From: an archaeon | Lineage (GTDB): Archaea; Asgardarchaeota; Heimdallarchaeia; Hodarchaeales; S146-22 | Length of the DNA: 6,313 bases | Assembly (NCBI GenBank): GCA_024276395.1 | Contig: JAJRXH010000646.1 | Span: 1-6,313 of the forward strand | Direction: 5' to 3' | Part shown: piece after piece, positions 1 through 5,938 of the stretch | Numbering within the stretch: the first letter of the stretch is position 1 | Layout: each line of letters starts with the position of its first letter | Program-made: the position numbers and the translations under genes | Notes under the pieces: generated by a model | The model's database searches: none | Told to the model about the DNA's origin: nothing | What the model saw: the letters and a program-made list of their open reading frames with translations, nothing else

Positions 1-241
1 ATCATTAATTTGGTCATGTTTCTCGTATTTACTTGCTATTAATGCAGGTAAAAAATGGTAAAAAAGAAAGATTGACTTCAGATGATCCAACTATTTCTCA
101 TTTTTCATCCTTGAGTCTGTTTCTGAAACTGCAGCATTAAAGATGTCGTGACTGCAAAGTTTGAGCCGTCCATCACTGACATGATGACATCGTCGACAAA
201 ACAAAAGATAAAAAAGTGAAATGATGAAGACCGAAAAATTG
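1..241. other. Non-coding stretch downstream of the clostripain gene
   Basis: I see no credible gene here. The longest ATG frames are only a few codons (for example the ATG at about 56 closes at a TGA within six codons). The stretch is AT-rich with several A-runs on the plus strand. Apart from the T-rich terminator of the minus-strand gene, described separately, I see no tRNA, hairpin or repeat that stands out. Confidence 0.6.
197..217 (-). terminator. T-rich terminator after the clostripain gene
   Basis: Read on the minus strand, 25-45 nt after the TAA stop at 242-244, there are clustered T-runs (CTTTTTTATC then TTTTGTTTTG). No GC-rich hairpin precedes them. This is the form of intrinsic terminator used by archaeal RNA polymerase, which releases at U-tracts alone. 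A shorter AATTTTT run also follows the stop codon directly. The call rests on base composition and position only. Confidence 0.4.
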
Positions 242-3200
242 TTATCTTTTTCTTCCTTTTCGATATCTATAGATTTTTATTGATGTAAAGAGTGTCAACG
301 AAAGTATTAATGCGAGAAATGATGCTGACGAGGTTACACTCGTCGGTAATGTGGTGTTTTCGCTTGTCTTGGATTCCTCTGATGTGGCTTCCGTGGCATT
401 AGAAGCGCCAGTGTTAGCCTCTGTAGTAGTGGTTGAAGTATAGGTAGTGGGAGTTGTTGTTATCACGCTCGTGGGAGTGGTGTTCGCTGGCTGTGGAATG
501 ATAATCACGAAGGAAGTGAAAGCGACATTGTAAGCTTCATCGACCACGAACAGGTAAACTTGATGGGTCCCAAAAGTCATGAAAGACGGGTCAAAAGTTA
601 CAGTAATGTTGATCGTTATATTGGAAGAGGTGAGAGTTCCACCAGCATTCTGTTGATGGAAGGTGGTTCGTGTGTTGCTAAATGGTGCGATGGCAAAAAC
701 ATCGAAAGCATCATCTGGAAGCGTGGGGGACATTGGTATTACATCAATCGGTGTTGTATCAGAGACTGTAAAGGGCACGGAAACGGGTGGTGATGAAAGT
801 GGGTCTGGTATTTCAATGATAGGTTCGTCAATGAGAGAATCAACACTCGATACAATAGGTGCAAAGGGATCATCGTGGAGATATAGAAGATCTGAGAGCA
901 CGCTGCGATCATAAGTAGCGGTGGGATAATATGAAGACCAAGCAATAATTTCATGGAAGCCATTAAATGGTGAAAATTCCGAGTAGTTTGCCCAGCTGCT
1001 CCAAGTGACAGTCTCTCCAGGATTGATACTCGGCAATCCACTAAAGAACTCAAAACATCCAGTGCTGGTTCCATTAGGTAAGATGGAACTTAGACACATC
1101 TCAGCATTAGTCCCATTTACTGGGCTTGCACCTGCATTTTCAAGTTCCACTGTGAACAAGAAGTTTCCATCATCAACATCGAGAATATCAAAGGAACGGA
1201 GGATGATGTCTGGCAACGTTGGATCTGGTTGCTGCATGATCGTCCATAATGCGGGATCAAGTACGTTTTTGTCACCGGTCACGTTCGTGAAAAGGTACAT
1301 GTCATATTCAACACCAGAATATAGGGATGTTGGAGATATTTCAGGAAGCGGTCCTATCAGAACGCTGAGGTCACCATCTGGCGTTATTACCCAGTCCTGT
1401 GGACTTATCGTTGATTGAGCTGTGTAAATACTGTACCAAGAATTTCCAATGCTGAAATCAAAGCTTATTGGTGGTGGTGATACCCCAGCTGGCAGCAAGA
1501 ATTCCAGGTACAGGGGCATCCCAGTCCAATTCGTTCCATGATAAGGTAGATCAATTGGGTTGAATAAACCAGTTCCATCATCTAGGAGTGGTTGCACAAC
1601 TAAATGATCACCGATATCCATTGGATCGATGACATCGAGAAAGCCTCCCGGTGACCATTCTTTTGGTGCATCATCTGGTAGTGGTAATGGCTCGTTATCC
1701 AAATCGAGAGAAAATTCCCACATTCCTGGTGTATCCATGGTGAAAATGGAGTTAATGATGTAACTATCTCCTGGTTGAATTACTGGAAGCGTTTCTTGAT
1801 GAATGAGAACTTGATCTCCACTTTCCATGTTAGTTGCTAGGATATCTAAATTACCCCCTGAGAAAGGCACGGTACCGGAGTTGATCAATTCCAAAGTAAG
1901 AGCAACATCATCACCAGGGAAAATTTCGGTGCTGTTAAATGACCAGAGAGGATACAATAGCGTGTCGTTCAGAGGTGGAATGTAGTAGGAACCAGATGCA
2001 TCTAGGATGAAATCAAATGAGAATGGATCATACCATCCTCCAGGCAATTGTGGTGTTGGAGCGTTGGGATTGTAAGGCTGAAATTCCATATCCAATGATA
2101 CCCAACCGAACGACAAGGGCCTCCACGTGATTGTAAAATCATATGTCGTTCCTGCGGCAAGGTTATCAATCCAAATACTTTCTATTGGATCCCAATTGAC
2201 CCTCTTTCCAGCAGAGTACTCATAGATGTGTATCCATCCACCTTGAGGGAAGTCAAGTCCTTGTGGAATGGAAAGGCTCACGTCGAATGGAATTCCTTGC
2301 TCAATTAGTAGTAGATCTTCAGGTTTAATGAAAGGACTAGTAGGCGGAGTTTTTTGTTTAGATGAAGGATAAATTGACCCAATGACCTCTACTAAGCTAG
2401 CTGGTGATACGGGATGGTTCCTCACCCATTCCCTATAGGTTGAATTCCGGAAAATCTTCGTGAACAGTTCGATGAGTTCTTGCCAGCATGTCGTGTCATT
2501 GAATTTTAACTTGGGGGCGCCATCATAGGTGTAAGTGATGGATGAATTTTTCATGAAATAAATCGAGATACCAGTGGCATTGAAGGCAGATCTTCCCCCA
2601 TGCCTTGCAAATCGCATGTATAAAATCACATCGAGAACTTCTTGAATGTATTTTCTTAGTGATACATCATTGAGTGCTCGCTGTAAGAGTTGGAGAAAAT
2701 GATAGAGATCAATTCGACTTTTTGATTTCATCTCATAAGAGTGATTTCTAGCCCATTCGATGGCCCTTGCAATTTCCCATTTAATCGCATCATTCTTTAG
2801 AGCCTCAACTAGACGTTTCGTGAATGTTCTCATTGTACGCTGAAATTTTGGAACATAAGACATGTCAATTGCTATTAGTGTTGTCTTGTTTTTCTTTATT
2901 GCATCATAGAACTTGCCATATGTTCCTACGATGATTGTTCCAAGGTCCCACGCGGTTTTATTACAATCAGCCTTTCCGAATTCACGAAAAATTGCTTTAT
3001 AATCCCATCCATCGACAGGTTCGATATCTTCTGAGCCTACGAGCACTGTTGTTAAACCATTGAATTCAGTAATGACCTCCGCACTTCCCATATAACAAGC
3101 ATCAAAACCGAGCATGTCGATAGCCTTGCCAGTGGAGTTCTTGTAATCTTCCAGTACTTTCCGAATTTCTTGTAGTTGAAGTCGATCTTTTCCATTTGTT

Positions 3201-3874
3201 TCGTCCTTTGCGACTCCCGCGTCACCATAACCGTGATCCCAAATGATGAGAGCGAGTTTTTCGGAGGGACATTGTTGCTTTCCCCATCTTACGAAATTTC
3301 TGAGAGTATTTCCGTTCCCCATGTTCACTTCTCCTAGATCTTGCTTGAATATTAGAGAACCATTATTAGCTATCTGATATCGTCTTGCACCAGTATATTC
3401 TTTTGTTTCACCTGGCAAAGTCTTGTTAGAATAACCAGAAAGTTGATAATTCGGATGCCGATCAATTTGGATTAAGACGCACGTGCAATCTGATAGATAC
3501 TTGGCACCTTTGAGCATCTCCTCAATGTCTCTCACGGCATATTTTTCCAAGTTATTATCCGCGTCAATGTAAATGAGGATCGTCCAGATGATTTTCTTCG
3601 TGGCACTGCCTTCGATGTTGACCTTCTGTTGAGCGGTATTTTCATCAATTAATTTTCTAAGGCTCGTGAGAAATTCGCTCGTGCTCGTGGTTCTGAGAAT
3701 CTTGTCAGCATCTTTGAAATCTAGATCATCGGAATTTACGTGATTACTACTTGATGAATTCTGGCCATGGATGGCAGCACGGGTTTGCGGTCCCAATGCT
3801 GCAATAAACATCACTTCCATCAAGATTAGAATCATCAAAATAATGGAAATTTTCTTCATCTGAACCTTCAACAT
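242..3874 (-). CDS. Large surface-anchored clostripain-family (peptidase C11) protein
   Basis: Predicted extracellular cysteine endopeptidase of family C11 (clan CD), a family that usually cleaves after Arg or Lys. The protein is 1210 aa if started at the ATG at 3874. In that numbering a hydrophobic signal segment spans about 6-30. The catalytic domain spans about 95-485: it opens with WTILIYIDADNN, carries the catalytic His214 in IIWDHGYGD and Cys260 in LGFDACYMGSAE, and has VGSEDIEPVDGWDY after it. Asp258, two residues before Cys260, matches the S1 acidic residue of the Parabacteroides enzyme PmC11, and the 46-residue His-Cys spacing also matches my recollection of PmC11. From about 520 to 1126 the protein is beta-rich, with CARDB-like modules near 645-730 and 888-998 and an Ig-like module to 1126. 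A Thr/Ser-rich stalk with several N-glycosylation sequons (about 1130-1183), one membrane helix (1184-1202) and a basic tail (RYRKGRKR) follow, predicting outward display. Known C11 enzymes are only about 350-550 aa, so the C-terminal two-thirds is an added architecture. Family assignment is firm; substrate and module boundaries are inferred. Confidence 0.93.
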   Translation of the reverse strand: MLKVQMKKISIILMILILMEVMFIAALGPQTRAAIHGQNSSSSNHVNSDDLDFKDADKILRTTSTSEFLTSLRKLIDENTAQQKVNIEGSATKKIIWTILIYIDADNNLEKYAVRDIEEMLKGAKYLSDCTCVLIQIDRHPNYQLSGYSNKTLPGETKEYTGARRYQIANNGSLIFKQDLGEVNMGNGNTLRNFVRWGKQQCPSEKLALIIWDHGYGDAGVAKDETNGKDRLQLQEIRKVLEDYKNSTGKAIDMLGFDACYMGSAEVITEFNGLTTVLVGSEDIEPVDGWDYKAIFREFGKADCNKTAWDLGTIIVGTYGKFYDAIKKNKTTLIAIDMSYVPKFQRTMRTFTKRLVEALKNDAIKWEIARAIEWARNHSYEMKSKSRIDLYHFLQLLQRALNDVSLRKYIQEVLDVILYMRFARHGGRSAFNATGISIYFMKNSSITYTYDGAPKLKFNDTTCWQELIELFTKIFRNSTYREWVRNHPVSPASLVEVIGSIYPSSKQKTPPTSPFIKPEDLLLIEQGIPFDVSLSIPQGLDFPQGGWIHIYEYSAGKRVNWDPIESIWIDNLAAGTTYDFTITWRPLSFGWVSLDMEFQPYNPNAPTPQLPGGWYDPFSFDFILDASGSYYIPPLNDTLLYPLWSFNSTEIFPGDDVALTLELINSGTVPFSGGNLDILATNMESGDQVLIHQETLPVIQPGDSYIINSIFTMDTPGMWEFSLDLDNEPLPLPDDAPKEWSPGGFLDVIDPMDIGDHLVVQPLLDDGTGLFNPIDLPYHGTNWTGMPLYLEFLLPAGVSPPPISFDFSIGNSWYSIYTAQSTISPQDWVITPDGDLSVLIGPLPEISPTSLYSGVEYDMYLFTNVTGDKNVLDPALWTIMQQPDPTLPDIILRSFDILDVDDGNFLFTVELENAGASPVNGTNAEMCLSSILPNGTSTGCFEFFSGLPSINPGETVTWSSWANYSEFSPFNGFHEIIAWSSYYPTATYDRSVLSDLLYLHDDPFAPIVSSVDSLIDEPIIEIPDPLSSPPVSVPFTVSDTTPIDVIPMSPTLPDDAFDVFAIAPFSNTRTTFHQQNAGGTLTSSNITINITVTFDPSFMTFGTHQVYLFVVDEAYNVAFTSFVIIIPQPANTTPTSVITTTPTTYTSTTTTEANTGASNATEATSEESKTSENTTLPTSVTSSASFLALILSLTLFTSIKIYRYRKGRKR

Positions 3875-3879
3875 TCCGG

Positions 3880-3884
3880 TCACC
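3880..3884 (-). promoter_or_regulatory. Ribosome-binding site fixing the clostripain start
   Basis: Read on the minus strand, GGTGA lies 5 nt before the ATG at 3874. It complements the TCACC near the archaeal 16S rRNA 3' end. It favours this ATG over the upstream in-frame GTG at 3886, which overlaps the site, and over the ATG at 3859, which has only a partial AAGGTT upstream. Either ATG leaves the hydrophobic signal segment intact. Confidence 0.6.
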
Positions 3885-3950
3885 ACGGAAGTGCTTGTTA
3901 TGGGTTGAAGGTAAGGTTAACTTCGAGAGTCAAGACAGATAAAGATAGAA

Positions 3951-3960
3951 TGATAAATAA
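3951..3960 (-). promoter_or_regulatory. Candidate TATA box for the clostripain gene
   Basis: The minus-strand sequence TTATTTATCA resembles an archaeal TATA box. A start about 25 nt downstream would give a leader of roughly 50 nt before the ATG at 3874. A second weaker candidate (CTTTATCTG) lies at 3936-3944. There is no sharp BRE, so this is a tentative placement. Confidence 0.25.
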
Positions 3961-3986
3961 TGACAGCAAGTCGTACTAACATAGAA

Positions 3987-4004
3987 GAAAAATTTTTCCG
4001 GAAA
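3987..4004. repeat. Two overlapping perfect palindromes
   Basis: GAAAAATTTTTC (3987-3998) and TTTCCGGAAA (3995-4004) are each perfectly self-complementary and share four bases. They lie about 115-130 bp upstream of the clostripain ATG, behind the candidate TATA box, where an archaeal transcription factor could bind. Short palindromes occur by chance in AT-rich DNA, so function is not established. Confidence 0.4.
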
Positions 4005-4060
4005 GGAGAATCATGACACATCCGGGACAGTTCATGTATCTCTCGATATCATTTCTGTTT

Positions 4061-4080
4061 ATCTTCAATTAATTGAAGAT
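4061..4080. repeat. Perfect 20-bp palindrome
   Basis: ATCTTCAATTAATTGAAGAT is exactly self-complementary across all 20 bases with no central spacer. Its last four bases (AGAT) are also the first four of the 37-bp tandem repeat that follows. It could be a dimeric regulator site, a cruciform or RNA hairpin, or a leftover of the event that created the duplication. The symmetry is seen directly; its role is not known. Confidence 0.7.
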
Positions 4081-4150
4081 CGAGGCTGAGAGTCACCGTG
4101 GTTTAATTTCAGGAGATCGAGGCTGAGAGTCACCGTGGTTTAATTTCAGG
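4077..4150. repeat. Exact 37-bp tandem duplication, two copies
   Basis: Copy one spans 4077-4113 and copy two 4114-4150, head to tail with no spacer and no mismatch. Each begins AGATCGAGGCTGAGAGTCAC and ends GGTTTAATTTCAGG. The base before copy one (A) differs from the matching base before copy two (G), and the base after copy two breaks the pattern, so the unit is defined at both edges. With no spacer it is not a CRISPR array. Full identity suggests a recent duplication or copies kept identical by recombination. Confidence 0.9.
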
Positions 4151-4337
4151 GATACCTCAATTAGTTTTAATATCCACTATTTTAAAAAATTTTCCAATTA
4201 AAAGAGATTTTTTCAAAACATTTACCTGAATGCTGTAGTTGTGATCAGTTCACATTGCCTTCATAGTTTTTTGATGATTAGGGTATCATTCGGAGATTTA
4301 AGAATGGTTGGTACTTTTAATGATCGTTAAATGTAAG

Positions 4338-4443
4338 GGCTAAAAGAGAGTTATTCACTTCCCCTTGGAGTATTTAAAGGAAGAATAGGTTTATAAAATC
4401 ATCTTTTAAATGACGGGGAGAACGGAATAACTCTCGGCTAAAA
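4338..4443. mobile_element. MITE-like non-autonomous element with target-site duplication
   Basis: The element core is 90 bp (4346-4435). It ends in perfect 11-bp terminal inverted repeats, GAGAGTTATTC at 4346-4356 and GAATAACTCTC at 4425-4435. Directly outside both ends is the same 8-bp sequence GGCTAAAA (4338-4345 and 4436-4443), the expected scar of transposition. Complementarity continues inwards imperfectly: TCCCC 4360-4364 with GGGGA 4415-4419, and ATTTAAAGG 4372-4380 with CTTTTAAAT 4403-4411 with one G-U pair, so the whole element can fold as one long hairpin. The loop carries TTTATAAAA (4390-4398), a near-ideal archaeal TATA box. There is no transposase here, so it would need one encoded elsewhere. 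It sits just downstream of the zincin stop codon without breaking that gene. I cannot assign the parent IS family; 8-bp duplications occur in several. Confidence 0.75.
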
Positions 4444-4445
4444 TG

Positions 4446-4940
4446 TTAATGGTTACACCGTCGTCTTGAATCATCACGGTAGGCAATGACTTGTAGAATG
4501 AGGACACCATCACTCGCGCAACCCGTGGAATGGATGAAATAAAGTATCATCAAGTAACTAAACAGGAGTACATTCTCTTGAAAAGTAGTCAGGAGGAATA
4601 ACAGTAAAAGATTCACAGAGATGGTAGGCGCGATGGCGACGACCAGCCAATGGTTTCTCTTGAGGGGATGGTGTGGTGACACGCAAAGACAAGGGATGAA
4701 TCCATTCAAGACCCCAAGGCCAAGACTAACTGGAACTTGGAAACAGGCTCGACAGACAAGGTAGTGAAGGATTTCATGAAACATCAGAACACTGGTAATT
4801 CCCCTCAAGATTAAGATGATGGAGACATCGATCACGAAGGTTATTTCTCCATTTTTAGCAAGGAGATTTCTTCTCAATAAGTTGAAGATATCTTCCAGAT
4901 CACGAGCAAAGAGATTAAGGATGGCCGGTCTAGGTAGCAA
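4446..4940 (-). CDS. Membrane zinc metalloprotease-like protein (DUF3267/M50-like), possibly with a displaced N-terminus
   Basis: Likely polytopic membrane protein of 164 aa with a zincin motif, HEILH at residues 55-59, at the end of a hydrophobic segment (about 34-62). Further hydrophobic stretches lie at about 97-120 and 123-152. The block RNHWLVVAIAPTISVN (95-110) resembles the (I/L)ALAP segment that follows the HExxH helix in DUF3267 and related site-2-protease-like families. Asp144 in STGCASDG is a plausible third metal ligand. If active it would cut within or beside the membrane; the substrate is unknown. The frame opens right after an in-frame TAA and the first start is a TTG with no clear ribosome-binding site. 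Internal starts (TTG at residue 22, GTG at residue 36) are possible. A second frame overlaps upstream, so the true N-terminus may be split by a frameshift. The metalloprotease-like call is fairly sure; activity and the start are not. Confidence 0.7.
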   Translation of the reverse strand: MLPRPAILNLFARDLEDIFNLLRRNLLAKNGEITFVIDVSIILILRGITSVLMFHEILHYLVCRACFQVPVSLGLGVLNGFIPCLCVSPHHPLKRNHWLVVAIAPTISVNLLLLFLLTTFQENVLLFSYLMILYFIHSTGCASDGVLILQVIAYRDDSRRRCNH

Positions 4941-5080
4941 GAGTTATTGATAAGATGAGATAAATTGCTGTCTCCGATGATTAGTGTCGTGATGTCTTCT
5001 GGTTGGAATTTCTTGGAAGTCACTAGCCGCGGTTTTTCCTTTCTCAATCTTTTTGTTCTTATTTTCGTCCTATTGAGCAT
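4874..5080 (-). pseudogene. Possible frameshifted N-terminus of the membrane zincin
   Basis: An ATG at 5080 opens a 68-codon frame that overlaps the zincin frame by about 67 nt and lies one base out of register. Its product starts with a basic stretch (MLNRTKIRTKRLRKEKPR) and I recognise no family in it. Three facts suggest that it is the displaced front of the zincin gene: the zincin frame lacks a good start, a one-base slip anywhere between 4946 and 4874 would join the frames into a protein of about 210 aa (nearer to related families), and the candidate minus-strand TATA box at 5146-5154 fits a start near 5080 with a leader of about 40 nt. It could instead be a chance frame or a separate small gene. 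Confidence 0.3.
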
Positions 5081-5145
5081 CTAGCAACTTGAATGGGCGA
5101 TGTTGTCTGTCACGCTATCATCACTTGAATATGAGAGTGAGCAAG

Positions 5146-5163
5146 TTTAATAAACACGTGTTT
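5146..5163. promoter_or_regulatory. Probable divergent TATA box with adjoining 12-bp palindrome
   Basis: TTTAATAAA at 5146-5154 reads as TTTATTAAA on the other strand, so it could serve as a TATA box in both directions between the minus-strand zincin region and the plus-strand HAD gene. Overlapping it at 5152-5163 is the perfect palindrome AAACACGTGTTT, centred on CACGTG. For the HAD direction the palindrome sits just downstream of the TATA box, where a bound repressor would block RNA polymerase; for the other direction it lies in the BRE/activator position. A start about 25 nt past the TATA box gives the HAD transcript a leader of roughly 80 nt. Confidence 0.45.
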
Positions 5164-5247
5164 TCTCAAGCGTGCTAGAAAGAGACACCTGTCACCGTGA
5201 AGATTTCAAGAATTGAGCAACTCATTGATCTGGAAAAAACAAAAAAA

Positions 5248-5251
5248 GGAG
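5248..5251 (+). promoter_or_regulatory. Ribosome-binding site fixing the HAD gene start
   Basis: GGAG, within AAAAGGAGAAGGTC, lies 6 nt before the ATG at 5258. It decides against the upstream in-frame TTG at 5213, which has no such site and would add 15 residues before the beta-strand that leads into HAD motif I. Confidence 0.75.
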
Positions 5252-5257
5252 AAGGTC

Positions 5258-5938
5258 ATGAAAGCGGTTGCGTTTGATGTTGACGGTGTGTTATTGGATT
5301 CTTATACATGTCTACCAACAATATATGAAGAAATGGGGAAGAAGTTTCTGAATTTTACGGGTTTGCAGGCTTCCAAGTTTTCACGATTCATGATTGAGGC
5401 TGAAGATTTCAATGATTATCAAGAATGTTATCCTCCCAGGAGATGGTGGTCTGATGCTCTAAAAGCAATAACTATCGCGTCGGATGATGAATTGATTGAA
5501 AATCTCTCAAATTATTATTGGGAACGGCGAATGAGTCTCTCTTTTCTGATTGGTAGCTGTCATGAGATAATTCAGAGGTTGCACGAAGAAGAAGTCATCA
5601 CCGTCATCTTGTGTGGTACTGATGGCATTCAAGGGATGAAACGACAACGGATTAAGCGTGCTGGTCTACATCAATTGGTTTCTGAGATGTTAATTGTTGG
5701 GGAAAATATTACCTCAAAGCGAGAAGGCTTCCAGTTATTGCTCCAGAAACATGACGTGGAGCCTAGTGATGTCTTTTTTGTTGATGATAAGCCTAGATAT
5801 CTTAATCAGGCATTGAGATTGAGCATTAATCCAGTTCATTTCAAATTTGATGGACCCTTGCGATTAGCTTGGCAAGAAACACTGGATCCAAGAATTCCCA
5901 CCATTGAGCAACTTACAGAGATCTTAAAGTTTTTATGA
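5258..5938 (+). CDS. HAD-superfamily hydrolase
   Basis: Cytosolic phosphatase-like enzyme of 226 aa with all four HAD motifs in order. Motif I is FDVDGVLLDS with the nucleophile Asp7 and acid/base Asp9. Motif II is CGTDG with Thr121. The motif III lysine is probably Lys154 in ITSKREGF. Motif IV is VFFVDDKPR with Asp176 and Asp177 for Mg2+ binding. The roughly 100 residues between motifs I and II form a helical cap, placing it with the cap-type-1 group near the phosphoglycolate phosphatase and beta-phosphoglucomutase-like enzymes. The family reaction is hydrolysis of a phosphate ester through an aspartyl-phosphate; the substrate cannot be read from the sequence. The more usual KPxP after motif III is replaced by KREG, so it is not a textbook phosphoglycolate phosphatase. 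It stands alone on its strand, apparently with its own promoter. Its final codons (from within Ile222 to the stop) lie in a 37-bp sequence repeated 39 bp further on. Confidence 0.9.
   Translation: MKAVAFDVDGVLLDSYTCLPTIYEEMGKKFLNFTGLQASKFSRFMIEAEDFNDYQECYPPRRWWSDALKAITIASDDELIENLSNYYWERRMSLSFLIGSCHEIIQRLHEEEVITVILCGTDGIQGMKRQRIKRAGLHQLVSEMLIVGENITSKREGFQLLLQKHDVEPSDVFFVDDKPRYLNQALRLSINPVHFKFDGPLRLAWQETLDPRIPTIEQLTEILKFL

Larger units (their letters stand above)
3875..4445. other. Structured intergenic region between two minus-strand genes
   Basis: About 570 bp separate the start of the clostripain gene from the stop of the membrane zincin gene, so the two are unlikely to form a simple operon. 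I find no convincing long gene in it. In order it holds the candidate promoter and ribosome-binding site of the clostripain gene, overlapping palindromes (3987-4004), a doubtful 19-codon plus-strand frame (4013-4072), a 20-bp palindrome (4061-4080), a 37-bp tandem duplication (4077-4150), a very AT-rich stretch (about 4160-4215) with T-runs on both strands, and a MITE-like element (4338-4443 with its duplications). Confidence 0.7.

Noticed and set aside
560..1418. Several open frames on both strands (560-793, 663-914 and 1005-1418 plus; 739-1074 minus)
   Set aside because: They lie within the well-supported clostripain gene in other frames, show no recognisable family, and their compositions are as expected for shadow frames.
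3875..3886. GTG start at 3886 for the clostripain gene
   Set aside because: The GGTGA ribosome-binding site overlaps this region and is spaced correctly for the ATG at 3874 instead.
4077..4150. CRISPR repeat remnant in the tandem duplication
   Set aside because: The copies abut with no spacer at all, so this is a plain tandem duplication.
4160..4215. T-runs in the AT-rich stretch as a terminator for the zincin gene
   Set aside because: T-runs and A-runs occur on both strands about 230-285 bp past the stop and cannot be told apart from general AT-richness.
4939..4947. AGAGTTATT near the zincin start, resembling the mobile element end GAGAGTTATTC
   Set aside because: The match stops after nine bases with no partner inverted end or flanking duplication, so it is probably coincidental.
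5191..5199. GTCACCGTG upstream of the HAD gene, also found once in each copy of the tandem duplication
   Set aside because: A shared 9-mer in a window of this size is close to chance expectation and the flanking bases do not match, so I do not claim a common operator.
5213..5257. TTG start at 5213 for the HAD gene
   Set aside because: The ATG at 5258 has a strong GGAG site at the right distance and begins directly at the first HAD beta-strand; the 15 extra residues are Lys-rich translated leader.
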